From Sordariomycetes sp. S80-01Y (lineage: Eukaryota > Ascomycota > Sordariomycetes), in contig JAXQJY010000026.1 of the NCBI GenBank assembly GCA_037042185.1, positions 248,001 through 312,000 of the forward strand: 64,000 nucleotides of DNA, written 5' to 3'. The notes under the pieces were generated by a model. The model saw nothing but the letters and a program-made list of their open reading frames with translations, did no database searches and was not told where the DNA came from. The translations under genes and the position numbers were made by a program. Positions 11,610 to 22,663 of the stretch are shown here, piece by piece (position 1 is the stretch's first letter; the number at the start of each line of letters is the position of its first letter).

Positions 11610-11825
11610 CTAGCAGTTGCAAACCGGCCGATGGCAGCGAGGGCATACGTGGCGCTCGTCAGAACGAGTGGGAAAGCAATTATAGCTAGACTGGTGACAA
11701 CGAGGGCAAATATGGCGGTCGTTGTGCTGGGAAGAACAACAAATACACGCAGGACGGTGGCACCGCGGGCAGACCTCGCGGCCATTGGTAAGGCCAAGAT
11801 TAGCACATCCAGTGCGGAGGGCCAT
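11610..11825 (-). CDS. Tiny Cys-rich protein with three 21-residue CPRCH repeats
   Basis: A 71-residue protein not assigned to a family. The chosen ATG at 11825 has a good fungal context (CATCAAGATGGCC) after an A/C-rich leader; an AT-rich TATA-like stretch lies near 11975-11985. From about residue 22 the protein is three tandem units of 21 residues, each opening with (R/H)xCPRCH: EVCPRCHRPACIC, HICPRCHQSSYNC and HVCPRCHRPVCNC. CxxCH and trailing CxC pairs suggest metal binding (zinc-ribbon-like) or disulfides; no signal peptide is seen, so a cytosolic or nuclear metal-binding role is more likely than secretion. The opposite strand also has an open frame of 125 codons, but that one is Ala/Arg-rich with no motif. 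The reading rests on repeat periodicity alone. Confidence 0.5.
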   Translation of the reverse strand: MALRTGCANLGLTNGREVCPRCHRPACICCSSQHNDRHICPRCHQSSYNCFPTRSDERHVCPRCHRPVCNC

Positions 11826-12418
11826 CTTGATGGCCGAGGAGTTTGTCGTTTGGTAAGTTGTGAGAGATTGGTCTTGGTGCAGAGCTGGCTCTGGGTTGTC
11901 GCAAACGGGGTAAAGGGGCAATTGTTGTTAGAAAGGGGATTGAAAGGAGGGAAAGAGAATAGAGTAAGGTAGAAACATTCTTATATTCAGAAACTACCAG
12001 TGAAGAGCAAGATATTTCTGCGCTGGTTAAAGCAACTGTTGGTTAAAAGCAATGAGAACGTAGTCTTCGCATGTGTTGAAGAGGAACACTGCACCGTTCC
12101 AGCACCACGCTGCCTGAGCAACTGCGTGTTTTTCGAACGAATCAAAAACATAACAACAGTATAGATAAGATCGAGAACGCGACTCCTCTGAGAGCTTTGA
12201 TACTCTCAGTGCATTTGTTGAACGAAGGCAGTAAAAAGTCTTCAAAGCATGTCACTCGATGACGGTTGGTCAAGTAAGCACTCTACGGTTGACCAGGGAA
12301 AATGATGAACAAAGTGAGAAGAGGCGGTTGCACAGCTCTGAGTGTGTCTAATTCCAAAGTGAAGCTTCAATCACTAGGCATTCTGCTGTTCATTTATGTT
12401 AAAGAGTGTCTATCGTCT
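11826..12418. other. Intergenic region
   Basis: It holds the presumed promoter of the Cys-rich gene and the 3' side of the peptidase gene. No other gene or repeat seen. Confidence 0.5.
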
Positions 12419-14416
12419 CTACAGGCCCATGAATTCCAATGGAACATCTGAATGCTGGACTTGGCTCCCACTGTAACGAAATGGCTTTTCATCTGCATAG
12501 CAGTCCGTCTCTTGCGTGTTTGGTACCTCACCGCCCATGATGAACTTCTTTGCAATGGAATCGGTGCAGTTTGAGGTATCGCGGGAGGAGTGCCCATAGC
12601 CATGATGAACAATCAGTCTGGCGTTGGAGCCCATCTCCTCCAGCAGTCTCCTCCCGTTTCTCAAAGGCGTTGCAGGGTCGTATGTCTCTGCAATCAGCAG
12701 CACAGTACTCTTCAGTTTGTTGCCGAGCCCCCCTCGATACACCTCAGCGGGTTCTGGCCAATACCGAACAAAGTGACGACAGGGGAATACGTTGAAGAAA
12801 CGAGAGTTACCAGCGATCCGGGAATTCTGTGTCATATTAACCCACAATGAATCCCACCAATCCAGGCCATCTGGTGGCAGTGGCGCATCGTAAGAATCGG
12901 CGCAGATGACGAGGGAGCCGAGCTCATCAGTTGATGGTCGACTCCTGGCTCCTCGAGGTATGGTTGGATCGTACTCCCACGCATTATACTCAAGGAACGT
13001 CGCGGCCAGAGTTGAATTTCCCGCCTCCAGATCGAAGAGCAACTTGGCTAGAGCTGGCCAAGTCTTCGCGTCGTATAAACAAGAATAAACGAGAGCCACA
13101 AGCCCGGAGTAGGTGACAAGAGAGGGTCCGCTGAAGGTGGTATAGCCCGGAACGGGGCGATCTATGAGACTATCCATGAGGCTGTCCATGCGTTTTTGAA
13201 GGTCTTTGACCGTGACAGTATTGTTATCCAGGGACTCAGCAAGCGCACAGTAGTCTGGGCCGGCATTGAGACATTCACCGAGGAACCCGTCCCGCCATGC
13301 GTCTGTGACGTTGTCGAGAGCAGTCCACCCGAACCCGCCAAGCAAGCGATGGTCGCGAACATATTCTGTGCCGTCGAGTACTAAACGGCCCACACTGTCG
13401 GGAAACATATTGGCGTACGTTTGGCCAATACCAGTGCCATAGCTCACGAGATACCCAGTGAGCTCAGGTTCGCCAAGCGCGATGCGGATCTCCTCCATGT
13501 CTCGCGCAACGGATGCTGTGGAGACGAACCGAGGCAGGTCCCCGTGCATCTCCCAGCAAGACTGAAAAATAGCTTCATTCATCGCATCGGCGAGTGCGAG
13601 CTGGGCTCGAGGCAAAGGAGAGACTTCGCGATACCGTCCCGAAACCATAGACCAATGGTCCCGGTCAGCATCGTACGGGAAGCAGGATATTGAAGGTAGC
13701 GTCGCATTGACACCTCGCGGATCCCATCCCAGTACATCGTACTGTCCTTCGGAAAGTCGCCGTGAGATTTCCTCAGCCTTGCGCCAGACGTACGAGGTAC
13801 CGCTTCCGCCTGGGCCACCGGGCTCAATCACTAGTGTGCGATTTGACACAGTCCCGGCAGAGGGATCCGAACTTCCATCTTTGCGGGCGAGACCAGAGAC
13901 TTGCAGCTTGGTCACGGCGAGCCTCACGATGCGTGTATCTGACTTGTTCAGATAGTCAAGCGGAACGTCGAGGTAGCCGCATAGATAGATGGCCCGCCGG
14001 GCATACGGATCGCGGATCCCAGGTACGGTGTCGATATCCACATTGCCCCAGCTCCAATGCTCTGGATTCGGGTCAAACAGCGAGACCCAGCTGCTTCGGG
14101 GATCGACTTCGTCCAGCGCAGGCGGCACTGTAAGGTTGGTACATGGAAGGAACGAGAAAGGGTCATCGGCTCTGGGGAATTTCCCGTACGGAGAACTCAT
14201 GACATCCTCGTAAGAGGGACATGTGCTTGGCGAACCTATCCATCTTGTGGGTTGCTGTAAGAAGAAGAGGAAGCCGACAACGACAGTTGCAGCCAGAACA
14301 CGACACCAGCTCCAGCGTGATCGAACATTACCCTGATGGCAGTGTATCGGCGCTGCCGTTTTAGTCATATTCTTCAGACCGAAGTTATCTATATGAGGGT
14401 GTGGAGTATAGGACAT
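12419..14416 (-). CDS. Membrane-anchored alpha/beta-hydrolase, TAP-like S33 peptidase
   Basis: Alpha/beta-hydrolase of peptidase family S33 with a C-terminal TAP-like domain (relatives of bacterial tripeptidyl aminopeptidases), removing short peptides from N-termini. One exon, 665 residues. A hydrophobic segment at about residues 40-54 follows a basic stretch, giving a signal anchor with the enzyme outside the cytosol; several NxT/NxS sites agree. The oxyanion loop EPGGPGGSG is at 198-206, the nucleophile probably S325 in LVSYGTG, the acid Asp in AETYDPATP and the base His in HHGYGHSS near the C-terminus. Starts at ATG 14416; a second Met 16 residues on is possible. Neighbours give no functional hint. 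Confidence 0.88.
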   Translation of the reverse strand: MSYTPHPHIDNFGLKNMTKTAAPIHCHQGNVRSRWSWCRVLAATVVVGFLFFLQQPTRWIGSPSTCPSYEDVMSSPYGKFPRADDPFSFLPCTNLTVPPALDEVDPRSSWVSLFDPNPEHWSWGNVDIDTVPGIRDPYARRAIYLCGYLDVPLDYLNKSDTRIVRLAVTKLQVSGLARKDGSSDPSAGTVSNRTLVIEPGGPGGSGTSYVWRKAEEISRRLSEGQYDVLGWDPRGVNATLPSISCFPYDADRDHWSMVSGRYREVSPLPRAQLALADAMNEAIFQSCWEMHGDLPRFVSTASVARDMEEIRIALGEPELTGYLVSYGTGIGQTYANMFPDSVGRLVLDGTEYVRDHRLLGGFGWTALDNVTDAWRDGFLGECLNAGPDYCALAESLDNNTVTVKDLQKRMDSLMDSLIDRPVPGYTTFSGPSLVTYSGLVALVYSCLYDAKTWPALAKLLFDLEAGNSTLAATFLEYNAWEYDPTIPRGARSRPSTDELGSLVICADSYDAPLPPDGLDWWDSLWVNMTQNSRIAGNSRFFNVFPCRHFVRYWPEPAEVYRGGLGNKLKSTVLLIAETYDPATPLRNGRRLLEEMGSNARLIVHHGYGHSSRDTSNCTDSIAKKFIMGGEVPNTQETDCYADEKPFRYSGSQVQHSDVPLEFMGL

Positions 14417-15961
14417 TCACAATGGAAGATATGTACCCCTCTCCATGCTTACCTTACATAACACGACGCCTTATCTAAGTATCATTGCCTGCTTCCAGCT
14501 GCGCATGACGTCAGACTTCAGTGAGTTGGTCTCATCGAATATTTGAGGGCGCTCAATCGAGACTATCATTAAAGGATATTCCAACCCAGTCTCTCGTTTA
14601 AGCGAATGACACCCAGCATGATCAATCACATGATCCAGACTGATGCGCTGCTCTGACAGACATATCTTTACGCACTTTTAAGAGCCAGGAAATTCACCAA
14701 TGGCCCTTCTTGTCCCTGCACTACCCGATCTCCTTCTTACATATCTGGGGCGGCTCGCAGCGTCCAATAACGTACATGGGCGAATGCAAAAGCTGCGCGA
14801 GTACTTAGGAGTACCCAGAGCCGTTGCTTCTGGTCATCGCATCTGCCTTATCGGGACACGTTTGTCACTGGATCTATGTTATCAGTTCACTCCCCCCAAA
14901 CCTTCTTCGTGTGATCTGCACTGACCGTTAGGGTTGGATTCTGGAATCCCCTGAGGATGTAACAGGACGCGGCAAGAAGGGAACATGGAATTGCGGACAA
15001 GTAAACCATTGCTGGGTTCTAGAAGACTAGATCACGTAGGTCTCGAGACATCTGCCTCCGACGGCAATGCGTGCCTTTCCTCATCTTCCGGTCACTGTAC
15101 CCGATGAATGGAGGCTTAGAGCTTTTGTTTTGCTACCAAGTCGGTCTCGAAATAGATTCCCGAGGGAAGCATTCAGACTCCTCTAGCCACAGCCCCGGTC
15201 CGCACTGCCTGTCCACAGTAAGCCGCGAAAGATGCGTCATTTGACGAGCCAAGCATATCTGTCATACCCACGCCTCATCCTACGAGACCTACAGCGACAG
15301 GTCCTCAGGCTACAAAAGACACTTTTATCCGAGGCCGATATACTCCCTTCAGACCTAGTCTCGTCAATGTCATGGCTAAAATGCGGGGATCTCCGTTTCG
15401 CTCGAAGTTACCCCTGAAGAAAGACCCGGCGCATCCCTCCTTTTCCAGAACTTAACCTATCAAATTCATCATTATTGCCTCTCCTGGGATGTGGTAGATC
15501 AGTGTAGATCTCGGTAGTTGTGCCATAGTGTGGGGCTGTGGTTGTATCATTTCGCTGTCGCTTTCGCTCTCGCTCTTTAGCCAATGGCCTTTGGAGAGGT
15601 TCGCGGGTCGGGGACTTGGTCACTCCCGAGCATGAGACAGCCAGGGATAAAGGGGTTGCTACTGGCCCGGAAAGAACCCGGTAAGCACTTGTAGAGTCGT
15701 AGACAAGTGCATTCTTCTCTGCAACTGTCTGCCGTGTGTCTCAAACTTTGAAAGTAACACTGGGGCCAATTATCGCCGAGGTTTCACAACCAAAGATACT
15801 GGAGACATTCGATAGATGTGAAATAAGAAGCTGACTGAGCCGAAACTATTTTAGATCCAAGAGTTCCCATAAACGTTCGTTCAGTACAGTTCTCAGCTCT
15901 TTAACATTGAAAACCACGGAGTCCTCTACTCGAATATCCATCCTACTGTCCCACAACCAGA
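14417..15961. other. Long intergenic region
   Basis: It is a shared upstream region for the peptidase (minus) and the DUF7702-like gene (plus). Two short ATG frames (14700-14924, 15232-15417) lack motifs or convincing composition. A CTCGCT-rich tract is at 15551-15577. Confidence 0.5.
15551..15577 (+). repeat. TCGCT/CTCGCT-rich tract
   Basis: A pyrimidine-rich tract built of TCGCT and CTCGCT units, about 385 bases upstream of the ATG at 15962. Similar tracts occur at 21829-21846, 22159-22175 and, inverted, 22531-22543. Confidence 0.45.
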
Positions 15962-16878
15962 ATGAGCCCCGAGCAGCTTATCGAAAAACTTCCTCCTGCT
16001 TCCGACAATGAGATCAAACTTGCCATCGCCTCCCTTGTTATCTATAGCTCCTTGACGCCGCTCCTGCTCTGGATCACCTGGTGCCATGGGAAGATCGGAA
16101 TCGTTTGCTGGGGCCTCGTCGTGTCGCAATTTGGCATCCACATAGCGGGCGACGCGTACAAAGTAGCTCGCCGCCATCAGCCAGATGTTCCAGACGCGTT
16201 TTTGATAATGGCGAGTGCTGGAGTTGTTGCATGCTCTTCACTGTCACTGCTTGGGGCGGTTTTTGAAGCGTATGTGTCAAGGCTGTTCCACGGACAGCGG
16301 CCCAGGTCGCATGCCAATGGCTAACCGGGATTAGCAACGTCGTAACGCCCCAGAAGCATAGCAAATGGGTTGAGAGATCAATTCTCGGGGCCACGCATGT
16401 CTTCACGACCGCTGGAATAGCGATGGCGACGTACGGAGGATCGCCCGACTCCACCAGCCCATCAGGAGTGCGCAGCTCCGTCTTGAGCCAGACCGGCAGC
16501 CTGTTGATGATCGCGGTGCTGGTTTTCTTGACTGCCTGGCTGCTGTTCACAGTGAAAAGAATTATTGCAACACCGAAGTGCGTCAACTACCGAGCCGTAA
16601 AGGCCCTGTGCATCGCCGCTGGCATGGCAATACCCTGCCAGGTGGTGCGGCTGGTATACGCAACCACCTTTGCGTTCGTGAAGATATCCAGCCTCGACCC
16701 CTTCTTTGGAAGCTTCGCAGTTGATCTGGTGCTGCTTTTTGGGACACAGTTGTTGGTTAGTCTGGCATTGATCGGAGGCGGCTGGTGCAGCAGAAACATG
16801 GTTCCACTCGGGACAGAGACAACATCGGACATCGCATTGCAGAACGTGACGCTGCCAATTCAGGCGGACCGGAAGTAA
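15962..16878 (+). CDS. Multi-pass membrane protein, DUF7702-like
   Basis: Integral membrane protein of 283 residues and unknown function. Exons 15962-16269 and 16335-16878; the intron starts GTATGT and ends GCTAAC...TTAG, and splicing joins GAVFE to ANVVTPQKHSKW in frame. About seven hydrophobic segments can be read, among them SLVIYSSLTPLLLWITW, VGIVCWGL-type, LIMASAGVVACSSLSLLGAVF, LLMIAVLVFLTAWLLF and VDLVLLFGTQLLVSLALI. Fungi hold many such proteins, often near metabolite genes. The neighbours (exporter, regulator, four-TM protein, P450) suggest a possible shared role, but nothing proves it. The DUF number is from memory of the family pattern and less certain than the topology. Confidence 0.8.
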
Positions 16879-17144
16879 TTTGATTTCTTGTACAGGTTAC
16901 TCTAAGATGGGCTTTGTAGTAAATGATAACGTGCTTCCATTGGTAGCGGACTAACGATGAATGGTCTGATATTCTTAGGCAACGAATATGGTGCTCGCTA
17001 GGCCACACGCTGCGCCCGCAATGATCCAACAACGATACATAGCGGGTGATCTGTGACTCCAATACATTTCCAATCTATTCATATCTTCCTATTATGACCA
17101 ATGGATAATGCCTTCCCTTGCTTCGACACGGGACAGAAACTATC

Positions 17145-18789
17145 TCAAAATTGACGCTTACACGCGCGGCTTTCCCGAATCCGGGCCCCGTAATAATACA
17201 AAATACAGGGAACAGGTGCCAAAATGAGCAACAAAATGGCTAGAATGGTGTTGCCCCAGCCAAGACCGACCTGTTCGTAGAGCTGCAAACCACATAAGGG
17301 CAGCAAGGCGCCCAAGAGACTTCTCAGAACAGTATTGGCTGCGGTTACGGACGCTGCCTGCAGGGTGTACACGTCCACCAGATAGGTTTGCGCACTCATA
17401 AAGGTACCAATCATCCCAAAGCCCATGATGCCCGTACCTATCATCGGTACAATCCAATGAGCCTGCTGGTCGGCGGTCCAGCCATATATAAGAAGGCCCG
17501 CGGGCAGACTGAGAGCCGACGGGATCGAGATGATGGGATGTAACCGGAGTTCAGGCTGAGCAGAATCGCTCTCAGACTGCCGTTTCTTGATTATATTGTC
17601 GGACAGATACCCGACATAAGCAAGGCCGAGAAGGTTGCCTACGCCACCGCCGATGAAGGAGAGACCTGCGCCGATCGCGTCGAACCCGTAGATGTCCTGA
17701 TAAACGAAGACGAAGGTGGTGAAGAGAACGTAAAGAATGCCATACACCACGGCGACGTAGACGCACAAGACCATTACGATTGGGCTCAGTGCAAACATGC
17801 GCGTTGGGCGAAAGATCGCCTCGGCAAAGAGCCTTCTCGGGCTGCCGTTCCTCTTTAGTCGAGACTGGTGTAGTTCGTTCCCGGTTTCTTTTCTCAGACG
17901 GCGGGCCTTCTTCTCCAGCAGGGTCGGGGGGTAGGTTTCACGTAGAATGAGTAGGCTTGCGAGTACGGCGACGCCGGACTAGAACCAGGTGTCAGCAGAA
18001 GACAAACAATCACCCACGGAGGATCGTAAAGCATCTCCTCACTTGGAGGGCCAGGACTTACCACGATCGTGATGACCCAAAATACCCATCTCCACGACGT
18101 GGCCTCAACGAGGAAGCCAGCGCACACCGGCCCAAACACGGGTCCTATCAACGGACCAAGCGTCCACAACGCCATTGCACGGCCCCTCTGCTCTGGAGGC
18201 ATGAGGTCAGCAATAGTGCCGCTGCCGCAAGTCAGTACGGCCACGCCTGCGAAGCCAGAAAAAAAGCGAAACACCAGCATCATGCTGACGTTCTGCGAGA
18301 GCGCGCATCCTACAGAGAAGATGACGAAAAGAATGTTGCAGACGTGATAGATAGGAAGACGACCCCAGATCTCGCTTAGCGGGGCTATAAGCAGCGGTCC
18401 TGTCGCGAATCCGAGAACAAAGATGGACACGACGAATGTTGCTGCCATGTTGTCTGAGACGCCGAAGTCATCCATGATCTGGGGCACGCCCGGAGCCATC
18501 ATGGAGGAGGCCAGGGGCCTGCTGACCGTCAGAAGCTGAATTGCACCGCGGCATGCATATGTACCAAAACTTACGTCAGGAATGCAAAGACAGATAGGGT
18601 TGCTATAATCCCCCATTTCCGCCCTGTTGACCAGTTCAATGGATTTTCCGGATCTTGCTCGGCGGGTTCTTCCCACCACACAGAGAGACCCGGCTCGGGA
18701 CTTTGTTCTGGAGTTGAGGCTGCCAAGGCACCCTCCAGGTCACTCTCAGATTTGGCCATGTTCGATGGATTGGGCGTTTGCTCAGGCAT
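17145..18789 (-). CDS. MFS multidrug/metabolite exporter, DHA1 type
   Basis: Proton antiporter of the 12-TM drug:H+ (DHA1) MFS family, 501 residues. Exons (minus) 18789-18575, 18518-18062 and 17978-17145. The first acceptor was chosen at 18519 because it rebuilds the family motif LTPLASSMMAPGVPQIM; nearer AGs break frame or motif. Other marks are the N-terminal DPENPLNWS, APLSEIWGRLPIY (loop 2-3) and LGPLIGPVFGPVCAGFL (the antiporter GPxxGP motif C). Its place next to a Zn2Cys6 regulator on the same strand and a P450 suggests export of a small product or toxic compound. Tail and length are normal. Confidence 0.92.
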
Positions 18790-19308
18790 GACGAGGTTTG
18801 CCGGTTTCGAAGCGACACGCAGTGGGTTTGGGTTCTCCGAGGACGGGCATCGATTCGATCTTATAACTCATTTTTGAAAACTCTCGAGAGCATGCGACCA
18901 GTCTCGGCCTGGCAAAGTAGTCAATACGGGGGCGGACGCCTTTGACGGGACCGACTTGGTCTCTTGATCTAATTTGGACGAACGACCAATGGAGTACAAG
19001 TCCGAGAGCGAAATGCAGCTGGATCTTAAGTGCGGATCCTTCTCCATGCGCACAGGACACACCAAGACAGCAAACGTACTAAATTCTCTGAGTTCCGGCC
19101 CAGGCAATTGATTGAAAGAAAATACCGAAAGCTCCGTCGCCATTATCCGCTGGGGCCGCGTTGCATTCGTCTTCGGAGTCGCCGGCCATGTTCCGTGCTC
19201 CATGGACGCCAAACTCCTGACGACAAGATATTCGTGGACGTGCTCCCTGCATGCGCGTTTGCTGCCCCCGCGAATCCGCAGGTAAAGTATGTGTATTCAC
19301 TGAAAGGG
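18790..19308. other. Intergenic region upstream of the exporter
   Basis: It separates two minus-strand genes, exporter and regulator. No gene or repeat seen; presumed promoter of the exporter. Confidence 0.5.
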
Positions 19309-20593
19309 TCACGGCGACGTTCCGACTTCTGCTATCTCCGCCAAGATGGATTTTCCCCAGTCCTTGAGATACCAGTGGTCATCCCCAAGAAACTCCAGCA
19401 TCCGGCAATAGCAGGCCAGTATCCTCAGAGCAGGCACATGGCGCTCCCGCAAGCAGTCCATATAACCATCGCTCAACCCTGTCGGCCAGGTCATTACGAC
19501 CCTTAGCTCCGGAAGACTCGCATGGCTTCTTGCGTGTCTGATCCACCCGAGAAGCAAGGAAACAGCCTCTCTGCAGTGAAAATCCGAGAGATCCATGCTT
19601 TCACAGGGCATTGAATTCAGTTCTGCCTCGATCTCTGACAGAAAAGCGGTGTTTGATTGGTATGTTCCAGTTTGCAAAAGGTCCCCGATTGGGCCGATTT
19701 TGATGATGCTTTCATAGCTCATGAGGACACCATGCATCCCGCGAATGAGGAGAAAGACTTGGAGTAAGTCGTCCATACGAGGGTTGGCGTGCCGTGTTCG
19801 AGGGTTTGACAGCGCTGCGAATGAAGAGATCGACAGAAGAGAAGCTGCTGAGAAGACGGCGTGACAATTAGTCTCGTCGATCGTTGTGAGTATGCTTCGA
19901 AGCCCCTGTGTGGCCTTGTTCTGGTGTTGAGACGCCTGTGTGGAGTAGTTGTTGGACCCGTCTGGGTAGAGAAATGCCATGTGTGCCGCCGAGATGGCAA
20001 GTATTTGATGGGTCAAGAAGTCAAACGAGAAGGCCAGCTTTGGAATGTCAGTCTGCCACACCTCTCGTAGTTCAAGACCTCGTGGTAGAGACTTCCAAGT
20101 GGTGGCGGTATAGTGATGCATGAGCTCCAGATCACTCGTCCAAGTCCTTGAGACGTTTGACTGCTGCTGGCTCGCTACCAAGTTTGTCAGGTAGGGGAAA
20201 GGATCTTCATCGGGCATTGGCTGCGCGACGCGCACGGCTGGCTTGAGGAGTCTTGGCTCAGTGCGCGGAACCTACGTTACAGGGCATGTCAGCTAGATCC
20301 GGACGTCTCGGTGACAAGGCGTACATTTTGGATATTCCAAGATGATTCTCCGCTGGGAGATGTTCGACGATTGACATCGTGAATAACTTGCTGCTTCGGT
20401 TCCGCAGGGCTGTCGGTCAGGCTACAATGCACGCCATGTCGAGCACATGCCGAGCATGGCCGGCTCTCATCGCACTGAATGCCCCAACAGGTCAGTGACA
20501 GCGGACGGAAGAGAGCATGGGGATTACCTTGACGCGGCGTTGTCTGCACCTCGCGCATCCTGTGCGAGTCTTCTTGTACCCGAGACGCGGCAT
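19309..20593 (-). CDS. Zn2Cys6 transcription factor
   Basis: Nuclear regulator of about 392 residues. Exons (minus) 20593-20528, 20474-20325 and 20271-19309. The first intron splits the zinc cluster: exon 1 ends GCARCRQRRVK and exon 2 opens CDESRPCSACARHGVHC, giving C13, C16, C23, C29, C32 and C39, a complete Zn2Cys6 set. Intron 2 (20272-20324, GTACGC...GTAG) is less typical but keeps frame on both sides. The rest is an alpha-helical region like the C-terminal domain of sterol-uptake/C6 regulators (QTDIPKLAFSFDFLTHQILA, AAHMAFLYP). It is the likely local regulator for the exporter downstream and perhaps the P450. Confidence 0.88.
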
Positions 20594-21015
20594 CTGGAAC
20601 AGCTCGGGGATTTATCTGCCAGCGAAGGTGTTTCAGGATTTAAAAATGTTGGGTTGCGACACCCTCATCTTGAGCTTGGAATGGCGCGCATTGTTGCGCT
20701 TATGTAACCGAATCAACGAATCAATATTGAGCCTAGTCTAATCAAGCTTCTAATAAGTGTACTCGCGTACTGCTAGCAAGATACCTGGTAGTCTGCTGCA
20801 AAATCGCCCATTTTCCCAGAACCCTTCACGATAGTTATGGTCAAATCTGTTTCTGTAAAAGCAGGCCAGCTGCGAAGTTGGGCAGTGCCCCACGAACAAG
20901 CTCGACTACTCTCAACTCCACGCAATTGTCCACCAGATTCCACCATGCCCACCCAAAACCGCGTCTGTAACAACTCGGGGATTATTTAGGGGTATCCTCC
21001 GTCTTCTGGGGCAGT
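20594..21015. other. Intergenic region
   Basis: It lies between two minus-strand genes and serves as the upstream region of the regulator. Nothing further recognised. Confidence 0.5.
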
Positions 21016-21639
21016 TTAGGGGGCCAAGGACATGCTCGAATGGTCTCCGCTCGTGATACGCTGCGACTTGCTGGCGCGAAAGGCGTTGTAAGACACCAGG
21101 GACATGTACGTTGCCAACATGCTGCAAAAGCTTGATTAGAAGATGTTCTTGACCTCCGCGAAGCCTGTATCACTTTACTGACCTGTTCAAGATGGCTAGA
21201 ACCACCACAACCCATCCTAGGCTACATGCAATCCCGATGCAAGACTGAATGTTGCCTTGAATGCTCATGAAAGCCACAGCGCCCCAGAATACAATCTCGA
21301 GCACGTTCAGAATCAGGTACGCCTTCAGGCTTGCGAACCGTCTGAGACGAGCAACATGCTCGGTCAGGAGCTGGTACGCAATGACGACCAGAGACTTTGC
21401 GGCCTGTTCCAGTTAGTCGTCTTCCACTACCGATACGGCTATATCTTCAGAAAACCTACCATACCCAAGGCCATGCTGCCGGACCTCGTCATTGGGGCAT
21501 TCGGATCCCGCACAACGAGTCTCGCCGCAGCCAGCCCAAGCACCACAATGGCCAAGACCGCCTGAACGATGTGGACGGGTGTCTTGTAGCGGGTGCTGAG
21601 GACTGTCCTCTGAGAACGCATTTTCTGATCAACATACAT
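21016..21639 (-). CDS. Small four-TM membrane protein, MARVEL-like
   Basis: 168-residue membrane protein recovered only after splicing. Exons (minus) 21639-21460, 21403-21183 and 21121-21016. Introns are GTAGGT...GGAACAG and GTCAGT...TTTTGCAG. Four hydrophobic stretches: VHIVQAVLAIVVLGLAAARL, MALGMAAKSLVVIAYQLL, YLILNVLEIVFWGAVAFMS and IACSLGWVVVVLAILNSMLA. Size, spacing and short polar tails resemble fungal MARVEL-like tetraspans. A second Met six residues in is an equally good start. It is divergent from the P450, with a 1-kb shared region. Function unknown; membrane organisation is only an analogy. Confidence 0.72.
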
Positions 21640-22158
21640 CGCGGCTGTTCAGTTGGTCGAGGGGCTCGGAGAGCTTGCTGAATAGTTGGGAGGCCGGTTA
21701 TTGGAAATTCTTCGTGACGGATGTGACTGTTGCGGTTCTAGGATGCAACAGATCCAGCATCATCTTATACCTCGCCATTACAAGGAAAAGTTGATCCAAT
21801 CTATGGAAGAAAATGTATGTTCTCAAACGTCTCGCTCTCGCTCTTGCATAGCCCCGAAAGCATAAATCAGCGCTATTGTAAGATCAGATATGGGCAAACT
21901 CAGCCCAGCGTCAAGAACATATCCAGCCCTCAGCGAGACGAGTCTGTTGTCGCAATTTCCAGGCTCAGCGAAATCTATTTAGAGACTAGCTTAGCATGGA
22001 CCATTGAACAACCCCATGGCCGGCGCAAGGACGGGGGTCGCAGGGCCTGAACACGGTCTGAGTATTGGACCCTGTTGGAGCTAATGCTTTTATTTTGGGC
22101 TCCCATGAATTTGGTCTTACTTCGTAGCCCACTTGCTACCGTCCGTCTGGTCGATCAG

Positions 22159-22175
22159 TTCGCTCTCGCTCTCGC
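22159..22175 (+). repeat. CTCGCT tract with an inverted partner at 22531-22543
   Basis: TTCGCTCTCGCTCTCGC occurs here, and its reverse complement GAGCGAGAGCGAA occurs at 22531-22543, about 130 bases before the P450 ATG. A further copy is at 21829-21846 towards the four-TM gene. Confidence 0.5.
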
Positions 22176-22592
22176 AAACCTCAATGATTGGCTCGCTCTC
22201 GGTAGCTCATAGATGCCGCACTTTCGGGCCCCGCATGAGGTTAATGGCAGCGGTGCCGCTCCTATCTCCGTGCCATTATCCTCCGTTCGGGGCGTCGATC
22301 CTCGTAGGAAGCACTCAAAGCAGTGCCCAGCTCTCCCGGTGGCCCTGCGGATGTCATCTCTGCCGCGTCTTGAAACCAACCATCATGTTACACCGTGCAC
22401 ATCTTTACCCTTTTCAAGCCTTTCCAAGGCAATCTGGTTCACAAGGCTGATTGATGCGGCGGAAAACATGAGCATAGGATCCGGGAGGGGCGACGGTGGT
22501 GGTGGTGGTGGATCGGAGACTGGCAGTTAAGAGCGAGAGCGAATACAACCCAAGAGACCCCAAGGGGTTGATTGTCATTGAACGGGTCAGCA

Positions 22593-22598
22593 TATAAA
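22593..22598 (+). promoter_or_regulatory. TATA box of the P450 gene
   Basis: TATAAA lies 66-71 bases upstream of the ATG at 22664, a usual distance for fungal promoters. Confidence 0.6.
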
Positions 22599-22663
22599 CA
22601 TCGTGTCCAGTGACTCGTGCAAATCTATCTGCAGTCAAACGCACTCAGTTTGTCAGCAGCACC

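Larger units (their letters stand above)
21640..22663. other. Divergent intergenic region with CTCGCT tracts
   Basis: Shared region of the four-TM gene (minus) and P450 (plus). It holds CTCGCT-rich tracts at 21829-21846 and 22159-22175, an inverted copy at 22531-22543, a GGT run at 22495-22511 and a TATA box. No gene supported. Confidence 0.55.

Noticed and set aside
22495-22511. GGT run
   Set aside because: A short simple repeat; no evidence of function beyond its place in the promoter region.
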